Assembly: GCF_014648855.1 (NCBI RefSeq) | Contig: NZ_BMRX01000020.1 | Location: forward strand, 62,001 to 126,000 | Length of the DNA stretch: 64,000 nt | Source: Streptomyces parvulus | GTDB taxonomy: Bacteria > Actinomycetota > Actinomycetes > Streptomycetales > Streptomycetaceae | Reading direction: 5' to 3' | Part shown: positions 8,196 through 15,726 of the stretch, piece by piece | How positions within the stretch are numbered: the first letter of the stretch is position 1 | Layout: each line of letters starts with the position of its first letter | Made by a program: the position numbers and the translations under genes | Notes under the pieces: model-generated | Seen by the model: the letters and a program-made list of their open reading frames with translations, nothing else | What the model was told of the DNA's origin: nothing | Database searches by the model: none

Positions 8196-8809
8196 ACGAA
8201 CTCCTGTCGGGGCGGGGCGGCATGGCCGGCGATACGGGTCCTCAGGTGCTCGACCAGCGCGATCAGCACCTGCTTGCTGGACTCCCGGGACCGGGCGTCG
8301 CAGAAGACCAGCGGCACCTCCGGGTCCAGGTCCAGCGCCTCGCGCACCGACTCGGGCGAGTGCCGCGCGCCGCCGAAGTCGTTGCAGGCGACGACGAACG
8401 GCGTGCCGTGGTGCTCCAGCCGGTCGATGGCGTACCAGGAGTCGTCGATGCGCCGGGTGTCGACGAGGACCACCGCGCCCAGCGTGCCGGAGAACAGCCG
8501 GTCCCACAGGAACCAGAACCGCTCCTGCCCGGGCGCGCCGAACAGGTACAGCACGTTGCGCGCGTCGAGGCTGATGCGGCCGAAGTCGAAGGCGACGGTC
8601 GTCGCGGTCTTGCCGCGCACCTCGCTGGTGTCGTCGACCGTCTCGCCGGCCTGCGTCATCGTCTCCTCGGTGTTGAGGGGACGGATCTCGCTGACCGAGC
8701 GGACCATGGTCGTCTTGCCGACGCCGAACCCGCCCACGACCACGATCTTGAGGCCGTTGTCGGCGGACGCGCCCAGGGGCGTGCGGGCGTCAGAGATTGC
8801 GGAGTCCAA
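8192..8809 (-). CDS. cvnD: CvnD: conservon GTPase-like protein, conservon 1
   Basis: The protein is 205 residues. The P-loop G-G-F-G-V-G-K-T-T follows a short polar leader, then come a switch-like TTVAFDFGRISL, the G3-like LFGAPGQERFWFLWDRL, and a possible base-recognition segment VACNDFGGARH. These are features of the CvnD small G-protein family (ATP/GTP-binding protein). By the published conservon model it cycles nucleotide on the inner membrane under CvnA and CvnB, resembling eukaryotic G-protein circuits. Its start lies 20 bp inside the end of cvnC and its stop overlaps the P450 start. Confidence 0.93.
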   Translation of the reverse strand: MDSAISDARTPLGASADNGLKIVVVGGFGVGKTTMVRSVSEIRPLNTEETMTQAGETVDDTSEVRGKTATTVAFDFGRISLDARNVLYLFGAPGQERFWFLWDRLFSGTLGAVVLVDTRRIDDSWYAIDRLEHHGTPFVVACNDFGGARHSPESVREALDLDPEVPLVFCDARSRESSKQVLIALVEHLRTRIAGHAAPPRQEFV

Positions 8810-9137
8810 CGAGCACCTGCTCCAGGATGTCGGGATCGGGGACGGCTGCGGTGTACGGATGACGGGCGCTCACCCGGCCCGCGGCGTGCAGGTCGGAGAG
8901 CAGGATCTTGGTGATGCTCACCGGCAGCCGCAGTTCGGCGGCGACCTCCACGACGGCCGTGGGTGCCTGGGTCAGCCGCAGGATCGCCGAGTGCTCCGAC
9001 TGCATGCCACGCGTCGGCTCGCACTCCGCGACCACCAGGGTGACCAGGTCGAAGGGGGTGTCGGACGCGGAGCGGCTGCGCCCCTGCGTGACCGTGTACA
9101 GCCGGTCGGGGGAGTCGTCCCTGCCGGGGCGGCTCAT
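8790..9137 (-). CDS. cvnC: CvnC: DUF742 protein, conservon 1
   Basis: The protein is 115 residues with the DUF742 features DRLYTVTQGRS near the start, FDLVTLVVA, and a winged-helix-like segment TAVVEVAAELRLPVSITKILLSDLHAAGRV. It ends DILEQVLVGLRNL, a typical CvnC tail. The third gene of a conservon always encodes this family; its biochemical role is poorly defined. It overlaps cvnB by 4 bp and cvnD by 20 bp, indicating strict translational coupling. Confidence 0.93.
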   Translation of the reverse strand: MSRPGRDDSPDRLYTVTQGRSRSASDTPFDLVTLVVAECEPTRGMQSEHSAILRLTQAPTAVVEVAAELRLPVSITKILLSDLHAAGRVSARHPYTAAVPDPDILEQVLVGLRNL

Positions 9138-9541
9138 GATGTGCGGGGCTGCGCGGTGAGGTGCTCCCCGAGCTGCTCGATCAGCTCGCTCATGTTGTGC
9201 CCGACCAGCCCCGCGTCCGCGTCCTCGGCGGTCACCACGGCGAGGTGCGCGCCTTGGCCGGCCTCCACGATGAACAGGATGCCGCCGTAGAACTCGGTCA
9301 TGGCCGAGCGCACCCCGCCACTGCCGTCCCCGAACTCGACGGAGGCGCCGTGGGACAGCGACTGGATGCCGGCGGCGATCGCGGCCAGCTGGTCGGCCTG
9401 GTCCACGGAGAGTTCCGGGGTGCGGCACAGCTTGAGGCCGTCTCGGGAGAGCACGAGCGCGTGCCGCGCGCCCGGCGTGCGCTCCAGCAGGCCCTCGATG
9501 AGCCAGGTGAGCTTCTCGTCGGCGGTGGTCGAGCCGGTCAT
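9134..9541 (-). CDS. cvnB: CvnB: roadblock/LC7 domain protein, conservon 1
   Basis: The protein is 135 residues with the roadblock/LC7 fold: LTWLIEGLLERTPGARHALVLSRDGL, a helix ADQLAAIAAGIQSLSHGAS, and strands MTEFYGGILFIVEAG and AHLAVVTAEDADAG. Roadblock proteins such as MglB regulate small GTPases, so CvnB is thought to control CvnD. The stop overlaps the cvnC ATG and the start overlaps the cvnA stop by 4 bp each. Confidence 0.94.
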   Translation of the reverse strand: MTGSTTADEKLTWLIEGLLERTPGARHALVLSRDGLKLCRTPELSVDQADQLAAIAAGIQSLSHGASVEFGDGSGGVRSAMTEFYGGILFIVEAGQGAHLAVVTAEDADAGLVGHNMSELIEQLGEHLTAQPRTS

Positions 9542-11436
9542 GAAGTGGTGTCGCCTTCCGGGTGCGCGGGGGAGTGGGACGGGTGGTCGGTGGCGGTGTC
9601 GTCCGGTGCGGGACGGGACGCGGGGGCGGTGGGCGCGGAGGGCTCCGCGGGGGCGGCGCCGTCCGGCACGGGGGTGCTGCCGGTCCGCGAGGCGCCGGTG
9701 TCGGCGGAGCGCACGGCCTGGCGGAAGCTGCTGAAGCGGGCCGCGCGCACCTTGGCGTCGTCGGCCGCGGGTGCGGGGCGCGGTTCGGCGGCACGGGCGG
9801 CGGACCGGGTGCGCTCGGCGGCGGCGAGGGTCCTGCCGCGACGGCGCTTGGGCAGCCCGCCGGCCCCCTCGTCCGCGTCCTCCGCCAGGTCGTGCGTGGG
9901 CGACGGCTCGGACCCGCCGGGTGCGGCCGCGGCCGGCGGTTCCGTGTGGGCGGACACCGGACCGTGCTCCTCGCCGGATCCGGTCGCCGAGGCGTGCTCC
10001 GGGCCGGATGCGGCGGCGGACGCGTGCTCCGGGCCGGATGCGGCGCTCCCGGCTTCCGCTCCGGTCGCGGCCCGGGCGGGCGCGGTCCCGGTGACGGACG
10101 CGACCTCGGCCGGGGCTCCAGCGGACGCGGGCTCCCGCCCGGGGCCGTCCGGTGCGGCCCCGTCCGCGACCGCGTCGCGTCGCGGTCCGGCCGACGCGGC
10201 GACGGGCCGGGCGGCCGCCGGGGCGTCCGCGGACCCGGAGCCGGTCAGGATGTCCTGCGGGATGAGCATCAGTACGCCCGTGCCGCCGCGCGCCGACGGC
10301 CGGAAGGACACCTTCAGCCCGTACTTGGCTGACAGCCGGCCCACGACGGCGAGCCCGAGCCGGGTGCCGGTCAGGCCGCCGAGCCCCGCCGCGTCGCCGG
10401 CCGCCGCCCGCTGGGCCCGGCGCAGCTGCACCTCGCCCATCACGAGACCGCTGTCCTCCACGGACACGATCGCGCCGGCCGGCACCGCCTCCACGTAGAC
10501 GTGGACCTCGGCGGTCGGCGGGGAGAAGTTCGCCGCGTTGTCGAGGAGTTCGGCCAGGGCGTGCATGACGCCCTCGGCGGCGTGCCCGGCGACGGCGGTG
10601 TCGCTGGCGGAGTGCACACGCACCCGCTGATAGCCCGCGATCCGCCCCATGGCGCCGCGCAGGATGGACTCCATGCCGATCGGGCGCGCCCAACGGCGCC
10701 CGGAGCGGGCCCCGGTGAGGACGGCGACGGAGTCCGCCAGCCGGCCCGCCTGCGCCGTGCGGTGGTCGAGGTGGAGCAGGTCGGTGAGGACGTCCTCGTC
10801 GCTGTGCCGTTCCTCCATGGCGCGCAGGTCCGCGAGCATCCCGGTGGCGAGCGCCTGCATCCGGCCGGCCGCGTTGGCGGTGGCGGAGACGGCGGCCGCG
10901 CGTTCGGCGCGGGCCCGGTCCAGTCGCGTCCTGAGTCCTTCGTTCTCCTCGGCGAGCCGCGCGGTCTCCGCGGCGTGCCGCTCGGCCAGCCGGGCCCGCT
11001 CCTGCTCGAAACCGGCCGCCAGTTGGTCCCGCTCGCGGGCGAACCCGTCCAGCAGGGCGGCGCGTTCACGGTCCGCGGCGGCGACCACGTCGGCCTGTTC
11101 CCGGTCGGCCTCCGCCCGCAGCCGCTCCCGCTCCTGCCGCGCCCGCTCGGCGAGTTGTCCCCGTTCCCGGGCGAGGGCGTCCGCGTCCGCACGGGCGGCT
11201 TCCAGCAGCCGGCGCGTTCTCCGTTCCCCGCGGACCGCGTGCACGGCCACCGTCACGGCGACGCAGAGCAGGATCGCCGCCGCGCCTGCGCCCAGGCCGA
11301 CCGGCAGGCGTGCCGAGGAGGGCGCCGCGGCGACGACGCCGCCGACGGCGAGCGCCGCCACCACGGCACACGGCAGGGCCACGGCTACGAGGGTGCGGGG
11401 AGCGGGTCGGTCGCCTGGGCGGGCGGGCGCGGTCAT
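9538..11436 (-). CDS. cvnA: CvnA: membrane sensor histidine-kinase-like protein, conservon 1
   Basis: The protein is 632 residues. Two N-terminal membrane helices (LVAVALPCAVVAALAVGGVV and LPVGLGAGAAAILLCVAVTV) are followed by a long Arg/Glu/Ala coiled coil, a degenerate phosphoacceptor region LLHLDHRTAQAGRLADSVAVL, and a GHKL ATPase domain (N-box ELLDNAANFSPP, G-box GLAVVGRLSAKYGLKV). The last 200 or so residues are Ala/Pro/Ser/Glu-rich and probably disordered, with a short tandem duplication. The ATG at 11436 is chosen over a TTG one codon upstream; GAGGA lies at a proper distance. It starts the operon; an inverted repeat about 90 bp upstream may be its operator. Confidence 0.92.
   Translation of the reverse strand: MTAPARPGDRPAPRTLVAVALPCAVVAALAVGGVVAAAPSSARLPVGLGAGAAAILLCVAVTVAVHAVRGERRTRRLLEAARADADALARERGQLAERARQERERLRAEADREQADVVAAADRERAALLDGFARERDQLAAGFEQERARLAERHAAETARLAEENEGLRTRLDRARAERAAAVSATANAAGRMQALATGMLADLRAMEERHSDEDVLTDLLHLDHRTAQAGRLADSVAVLTGARSGRRWARPIGMESILRGAMGRIAGYQRVRVHSASDTAVAGHAAEGVMHALAELLDNAANFSPPTAEVHVYVEAVPAGAIVSVEDSGLVMGEVQLRRAQRAAAGDAAGLGGLTGTRLGLAVVGRLSAKYGLKVSFRPSARGGTGVLMLIPQDILTGSGSADAPAAARPVAASAGPRRDAVADGAAPDGPGREPASAGAPAEVASVTGTAPARAATGAEAGSAASGPEHASAAASGPEHASATGSGEEHGPVSAHTEPPAAAAPGGSEPSPTHDLAEDADEGAGGLPKRRRGRTLAAAERTRSAARAAEPRPAPAADDAKVRAARFSSFRQAVRSADTGASRTGSTPVPDGAAPAEPSAPTAPASRPAPDDTATDHPSHSPAHPEGDTTS
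9992..10045. repeat. Tandem 24-nt duplication (period 30) in cvnA tail
   Basis: The same 24 bases occur at 9992-10015 and 10022-10045 and encode a repeated G-P-E-H-A-S in the disordered C-terminal tail of CvnA. A weaker third copy (GEEHGPV) lies at about 9961. Such short in-frame duplications are easily gained or lost by slippage. Confidence 0.8.
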
Positions 11437-11527
11437 CAATCGGGTCCTCGCCAGGCCGCCGGAGCGGCCCTCGTGTCGTCCAACGGGGCGCGTGCGAGCA
11501 GGGGGCAGTCACACGCCACTCAACGGA

Positions 11528-11554
11528 CGATCACTATACGAGAGTTCGTGATCG
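11528..11554. promoter_or_regulatory. Inverted repeat in the conservon-1 promoter region
   Basis: The arms CGATCAC (11528-11534) and GTGATCG (11548-11554) are perfect and separated by 13 bp. On the minus strand the spacer contains TATAGT, a plausible -10 element for cvnA transcription, so a bound factor would block or guide RNA polymerase. No cognate regulator can be named; the neighbouring GAF-ANTAR protein acts on RNA and is an unlikely binder. Confidence 0.45.
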
Positions 11555-11601
11555 AAACGAGAGGAAGTCGGTCAATCTTTGCTCATGCGTGCGCAAGCAG
11601 C

Positions 11602-12291
11602 TCAGGGCAGCCCGCCCGACTCGCAGACGCGGGCGGCGAGATCGCGCAGTTTGACGTTGTTGTCCTGCGAGTACTTGCGCAGGGCGGCGAAGGCCTGGTC
11701 CTCGGTGAGGTGGTGGCTGCCCATGAGGATGCCCATCGCCTCGCCGATGGTGTGCCGGGTGCCGATGGCCTCCTGGAGCTGGGCGTGCGTGCGGGCGCTG
11801 GAGAAGGCGACCGCCGCGTGCGAGGCGAGCAGCCAGCCGGCCGTCTCGTCGGCCTCGGTGAAGGCGCCCGGCCGGTAGGAGTAGAGGTTCAGCGCCCCCA
11901 GGTCCTCGTCCTCGGTGAACAGCAGGAAGCCCATCATGCTGCCCAGGCGCAGCTTGCGGGCCTCGGGGACGTACTTGGGCCAGCGCTGCGCCTCGTCGCG
12001 GAAGTCGGCGATCCGGTACTGCCGCTGCCCGTCCGAGGTGCGCGCGGCGTCGAAGCACGGCCCCTCGCCGACCCGCTCCTGGAGCGCGTCGCTCTCGACG
12101 ACCACCTGGTCGGTGGGGGCGAGCGACCGCACCCGTCGGTCGCGCAGGATGAGGATGCCGGCCGCGTCGCACCCGTCGACCAGCTCCGTGGCCGAGCCGG
12201 TGATCCGGTCCAGGGTGTCGTTCACCGACTCCTGGGCCAGCAGATCCCGTGCCAAGGACGCCATCTGCTGGGCGAACCCGCGCCAGTCCAT
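11602..12291 (-). CDS. GAF-ANTAR domain RNA-binding regulator
   Basis: The protein is 229 residues from the ATG at 12291, which has GGAGG seven bases upstream; a start at 12345 would lack this. The N-terminal half is a GAF sensory domain (DTLDRITGSATELVDGCDAAGILILRD through ASHAAVAFSSA). The C-terminal half is an ANTAR domain with the family signature AIGTRHTIGEAMGILMG and ALRKYSQDNNVKLRDLAARV. ANTAR proteins bind paired RNA hairpins and prevent transcription termination. It is divergent from the MarR gene. Its ligand and RNA targets are unknown, though the adjacent cvn operon is an obvious candidate to test. Confidence 0.88.
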   Translation of the reverse strand: MDWRGFAQQMASLARDLLAQESVNDTLDRITGSATELVDGCDAAGILILRDRRVRSLAPTDQVVVESDALQERVGEGPCFDAARTSDGQRQYRIADFRDEAQRWPKYVPEARKLRLGSMMGFLLFTEDEDLGALNLYSYRPGAFTEADETAGWLLASHAAVAFSSARTHAQLQEAIGTRHTIGEAMGILMGSHHLTEDQAFAALRKYSQDNNVKLRDLAARVCESGGLP

Positions 12292-12441
12292 GCCGTCACC
12301 TCCCTCGCTTCCCCGCTCCTTCTGGTTCCTGGCTCCCGGTTCCATGCTTCATGGTTTCCGGCTTCGGTGGCGAGTGCCCCCCGAAGCGCGGAAGCAACAA
12401 CGGGAGGCGGACCGGCGCATCTTGATTCACGTTACACCTAA

Positions 12442-12921
12442 ATGCATAATGCGCTTATGGAAAGCCCCCAGGAGGGCCCGGAGCCCTCGCCGGAGGACCT
12501 GATCGTCGCGGTGGAGCAGATGATCAGGTACGTCCGGCAGAGCGCCCGTACCGGCGGTCTCAGCACCGCCGCCTCCCAGACGCTGGCCCGCCTGAGCCGC
12601 GAGGGCCCGCGCCGGCTGACCGAACTGGCCCGGGGCGAGGGCGTCTCCCAGCCGAACATGACCCAGCTCGTCACCCGCCTGGAGCGTGCGGGGCTGGTCC
12701 GGCGCACCGCCGACGCCAGCGACGGCCGGGGCGTGCTCGTGGAGGTCACCGGCGCCGGGCTCGAGGTCGTCGCACGCCGGCGGGCCGAGCGGGCCCTGGC
12801 CCTCCAGGGGCTCATGCGGGACATGACCGGGCCGGAGCAGCGGGCCACCACGACCGCGCTGCTCGCCATGGCCCGGGTCATCGAGAACCGACCGGACACC
12901 TCCGAGGAGCACCGCACATGA
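12442..12921 (+). CDS. MarR family transcriptional regulator
   Basis: The protein is 159 residues with a MarR winged helix: STAASQTLARLSREGPRRLTELARGEGVSQPNMTQLVTRLERAGLVRRTADASDGRGVLVEVTGAG. The D-x-R-G-x wing motif (DASDGRG) is intact. Two in-frame ATGs (12442 and 12457) are possible; neither has a clear ribosome site, so a leaderless message is plausible. A palindrome overlaps this start region, suggesting autorepression. The stop overlaps the ATG of the downstream transporter, so regulator and transporter form one unit, as in many MarR-controlled efflux systems. Confidence 0.9.
   Translation: MHNALMESPQEGPEPSPEDLIVAVEQMIRYVRQSARTGGLSTAASQTLARLSREGPRRLTELARGEGVSQPNMTQLVTRLERAGLVRRTADASDGRGVLVEVTGAGLEVVARRRAERALALQGLMRDMTGPEQRATTTALLAMARVIENRPDTSEEHRT
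12445..12459. promoter_or_regulatory. Palindrome over the marR start codon
   Basis: CATAA (12445-12449) and TTATG (12455-12459) are perfect arms around TGCGC. MarR dimers usually bind 15-20 bp palindromes close to their own start, so this is a good candidate autoregulatory operator. The overlap with both possible start codons implies repression of transcription at or just before initiation. Confidence 0.5.
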
Positions 12922-14654
12922 GCGCACCGCACCAAGAGGAGGGCACGCGCGGCACGTCCGCCGGGCCGTTCCGCCAGCCCAGGGCCGTCTGGGCGGTCGC
13001 CTTCGCCTGCGTCATCTCGTTCATGGGCATCGGGCTGGTCGACCCGATCCTGCCCGCGCTGGCCGACAGCCTCGACGCCACCCCGAGCCAGGTCAGCCTG
13101 CTGTTCAGCAGCTACCTGATCGTCACCGCCGTCGCCATGCTCTTCGTCGGCTGGGTCTCCAGCCGGATCGGCGCCAAGCGCACCCTGGTGACCGGCCTGG
13201 CGATCATCGTCGTCTTCGCGGCCCTCGCGGGCAGCACCGACTCGATCAACGGCATCGTCGGCTTCCGGGCCGGCTGGGGACTGGGCAACGCCCTGTTCAT
13301 CGCCACCTCCCTCGCGGTCATCGTGGCCTCCGCGAGTGGCGGTTTCGCCGGCGCGATCATCCTCTACGAGACCGCCCTGGGCCTCGGCATCGCCGTCGGC
13401 CCGCTGCTCGGCGGCGAACTCGGCGCCATCAGCTGGCGCGGCCCGTTCTTCGGCGTCGCCGTCCTCATGGCCGTCGCGCTCGTCGCCACCCTGGCCTTCG
13501 TCCCCGACCTGCCCAGGCCGCAGCGCCGCACCTCGCCCGTGGCCCCGCTGCGCGCCCTGCGCCACCGCGGGCTGCTGACCATGGGCATCATGGCCCTGCT
13601 GTACAACTGGGGCTTCTTCACCATGCTCGGCTACGCCCCGTACCCGATGGAGCTGGACGCCCACCGGCTCGGGCTGGTCTTCACCGCCTGGGGCCTGCTC
13701 GTCGCCGCCTTCAGCGTCTTCTTCGCCCCGCGCCTGCAGGCCCGCTTCGGCACCGCCCCGGTCCTGTACGCCAACCTGCTCGGTCTCGGCGTCGTCATGA
13801 CCGTCATCGCGGCCGGCGTCGGCAGTCCCGCCACCGTCGTCGTCGCGGTCATCGTCAGCGGCGCCTTCATCGGCATCAACAACACCCTCACCACCCAGGC
13901 CGTCATGCTCGTCTCACCCGTCGAGCGCCCGGTGGCCTCCTCCGCGTACGGCTTCCTCCGCTTCATCGGCGGCGGCCTCGCGCCCTACGTCGCCGGAAAG
14001 CTCGCCGACGCCACCGACCTCGGCGTCCCCTTCTACGTCGGCGCCGCCACCTTCCTCCTCGCCATCCCGGTGCTGGCCTGCGGTCACCGGCTGCTGCGCG
14101 AGGCCGAGTCGGGCACCGGGGACGGCGAGCCGGTGACCCCGTCGTTCACCCCCGTCCCGGCGAACGCCCCGGCCGGCGCGCGCCCCGTCGTCGTCGCCGT
14201 CGGCGCCCACGAGCGGGCGGCCGTCATCGTCGACAGCGCGGCCCGGCTGGCCCGCGACACCGACAGCCCCCTGGAGGTCGTGCACGTGCGGCTGACCGCC
14301 GTGGTGGAGGAGCAGGCCGTCGACACCGAGACCGAGGAGGAGGCGCGGCGCGCGGTCCAGGCGCACCTGGACCGGCTCGGCGCCCTGGGCGTCGCCGCCA
14401 CCGGCCAGGTCCTGGGCGGCGTCGGCGACCGCGCCGCCGCGGGCCGCGCCCTGGCCCGGCACGCGGCCGAGGCCCGCGCCCGCACCGTCGCCGTGGGCCG
14501 CTCGCCCCGCGGAGCGTCCGCCCAGTTCGCCGACGGCAGCTTCACCAGTGCCCTCACCCACGCGGCCACCTGCACCGTCGTCCTCGTCGACCCGGACGCG
14601 GAGCCGCGCACCCTGACCGCGCGGTCACTGACGGAACTCCGCGCCGAGGCCTGA
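12918..14654 (+). CDS. MFS transporter with C-terminal UspA-like domain
   Basis: The protein is 578 residues. Residues 1 to about 400 form a 12-helix MFS permease with the motif-A-like loop GWVSSRIGAKRTLVTG and the motif-C-like GIAVGPLLGGELG. From about residue 420 a soluble alpha/beta domain begins PVVVAVGAHERAAVIVDSAARLA and ends TSALTHAATCTVVLVD, matching universal stress protein (UspA-like) architecture. The fusion suggests transport regulated by an adenine-nucleotide or stress-sensing domain. It is the second gene of the marR operon (4-bp overlap) and is probably a drug/metabolite efflux pump; the substrate is unknown. Confidence 0.88.
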   Translation: MSAPHQEEGTRGTSAGPFRQPRAVWAVAFACVISFMGIGLVDPILPALADSLDATPSQVSLLFSSYLIVTAVAMLFVGWVSSRIGAKRTLVTGLAIIVVFAALAGSTDSINGIVGFRAGWGLGNALFIATSLAVIVASASGGFAGAIILYETALGLGIAVGPLLGGELGAISWRGPFFGVAVLMAVALVATLAFVPDLPRPQRRTSPVAPLRALRHRGLLTMGIMALLYNWGFFTMLGYAPYPMELDAHRLGLVFTAWGLLVAAFSVFFAPRLQARFGTAPVLYANLLGLGVVMTVIAAGVGSPATVVVAVIVSGAFIGINNTLTTQAVMLVSPVERPVASSAYGFLRFIGGGLAPYVAGKLADATDLGVPFYVGAATFLLAIPVLACGHRLLREAESGTGDGEPVTPSFTPVPANAPAGARPVVVAVGAHERAAVIVDSAARLARDTDSPLEVVHVRLTAVVEEQAVDTETEEEARRAVQAHLDRLGALGVAATGQVLGGVGDRAAAGRALARHAAEARARTVAVGRSPRGASAQFADGSFTSALTHAATCTVVLVDPDAEPRTLTARSLTELRAEA

Positions 14655-14666
14655 GCCGCCGGCGGA

Positions 14667-14696
14667 CCGGCCCGGTGTCAGGCGCCGCCGGGCCGG
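14667..14696. terminator. Hairpin between convergent MFS and cupin genes
   Basis: The arms CCGGCCCGG (14667-14675) and CCGGGCCGG (14688-14696) surround a 12-nt loop, straddling the cupin stop codon and 13 bp beyond the MFS stop. It could serve both convergent transcripts. There is no U-tract. Confidence 0.45.
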
Positions 14697-15109
14697 AGCC
14701 GGTCGGCGGCGCCGGACGGCTGGACCCGCATGCCGGGGCGCCGCCGGTGGACGGTCAGGTACGTCACCCCGTCCGGGCCGGCCACCACACCCCGGGCCGA
14801 CCCGTGCGGGAGCCAGGTCAGGACCCCACGCCGCAGGGGAAGCTCGCCGTCGGAACAGACGAGTGAGGCCCCGCCGTCGAGCACGAGCAGCAGGACGTCG
14901 AGATCCGGCTCGGTGTGCGTGCCGACCCGCCCCGCCGCCGGGACGCGGACCACGTTGGCGTCGAGCTGCCGCCCGGGTTCCGCCAGCCTCCACAGGGCGC
15001 CCGCGCCCGCGTCGTCGCCGAGCGCCAGGAGACCGGTGGTGTCGCACAGGACCTGCGGGGAGGGAGCTCCGGGTGTCGGTGCGGGGGAGCCGTCTTCGTG
15101 CCCTGCCAT
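14678..15109 (-). CDS. Small cupin-domain protein
   Basis: The protein is 143 residues. A central cupin core is visible: RVGTHTEPDLDVLLLVLDGGASLVCSDGELPLRRGVLTWLPHGSARGVVAG, with a motif-1 H-x-E-like start (HTEPD) and a motif-2 P-H-G. Such single-domain cupins bind metals and act as small dioxygenases or ligand sensors. It is divergent from nsrR, and the NsrR operator lies about 60 bp upstream of its start, so it may belong to the nitric oxide response. No exact enzyme activity can be assigned. Confidence 0.72.
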   Translation of the reverse strand: MAGHEDGSPAPTPGAPSPQVLCDTTGLLALGDDAGAGALWRLAEPGRQLDANVVRVPAAGRVGTHTEPDLDVLLLVLDGGASLVCSDGELPLRRGVLTWLPHGSARGVVAGPDGVTYLTVHRRRPGMRVQPSGAADRLRPGGA

Positions 15110-15169
15110 CAGCGGTCACCGCCCCTTCCGGGCCCGGTGACGCGTGCCGCGGGGCCGTATCCGTCGATA

Positions 15170-15192
15170 AACACGCATCCATTATGCGTATT
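15170..15192. promoter_or_regulatory. NsrR operator between the cupin gene and nsrR
   Basis: Two 11-bp half-sites, AACACGCATCC and TTATGCGTATT, form an imperfect inverted repeat around a central A. The left half begins like the site before hmpA, and the spacing agrees with the 11-1-11 NsrR pattern known from S. coelicolor. It ends 16 bp before the nsrR GTG, so autoregulation is likely, and it could also control the divergent cupin gene. Confidence 0.8.
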
Positions 15193-15208
15193 TGATAGCG
15201 TCACCGCC

Positions 15209-15655
15209 GTGCGGCTGACGAAGTTCACCGACCTGGCGCTGCGTTCCGTCATGCGCCTGGCGGTCGTGAGAGACGGCGACGACCCGCTGACCACCCGGGA
15301 GGTGGCCGACGCCATGGGCGTGCCCTACACGCACGCGGCGAAGGCCGTGACCCGGCTCCAGCACCTCGGCGTGGTCGAGGCGCGGCGCGGCCGTGGCGGC
15401 GGACTGACGCTGACCGGCGCGGGGCGCGAGGCCTCGGTGGGCCGGCTGGTGCGGGAACTCGAGGGCGACGGCGAGGTCGTCGCCTGCGAGGGCGATCCGC
15501 CGTGCCCCCTCAGGTCGGCCTGCCGGCTCAGGTCCGCCCTGCGCGAGGCCCAGGAGGCGTTCTACGCCGCCCTCGACCCCCTGACCGTCGCCGATCTCGT
15601 CGCCTCGCCCACCGGTCCGGTACTCGTCGGCCTGTCGGGCCGCCCCGGAGTGTGA
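15209..15655 (+). CDS. nsrR: NsrR: Rrf2-family nitric oxide-sensing repressor
   Basis: The protein is 148 residues from the GTG at 15209. The Rrf2 winged helix begins immediately (RLTKFTDLALRSVMRLAV), and the cluster ligands fall at Cys93, Cys99 and Cys105 (C-x5-C-x5-C). Asp8 is also present. These are exactly the positions that ligate the [4Fe-4S] cluster in the characterised S. coelicolor NsrR, which supports the start choice. Nitrosylation of the cluster releases DNA and derepresses flavohaemoprotein. It is followed by hmpA 71 bp downstream, with NsrR-like operators before both genes. Confidence 0.95.
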   Translation: MRLTKFTDLALRSVMRLAVVRDGDDPLTTREVADAMGVPYTHAAKAVTRLQHLGVVEARRGRGGGLTLTGAGREASVGRLVRELEGDGEVVACEGDPPCPLRSACRLRSALREAQEAFYAALDPLTVADLVASPTGPVLVGLSGRPGV

Positions 15656-15692
15656 CGGACGGGCGCCCGAGGGCTGTCGTGCCGCGGCCTAA

Positions 15693-15715
15693 AACACGAA
15701 TATCATCTACCAATT
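15693..15715 (+). promoter_or_regulatory. NsrR operator directly upstream of hmpA
   Basis: The 23-bp site begins AACACGAATAT and ends CTACCAATT, which resembles the hmpA1 operator described for S. coelicolor NsrR. It touches the ribosome site AAGGAG (15716-15721) of hmpA, so repressor binding would occupy the transcription start or the immediate promoter. The GTG start follows at 15727. Confidence 0.82.
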
Positions 15716-15726
15716 AAGGAGCCCCC

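Noticed and set aside
9992..10045. Start of a CRISPR-like or minisatellite array
   Set aside because: There are only two full copies, they are in-frame, and they lie inside the cvnA coding region.
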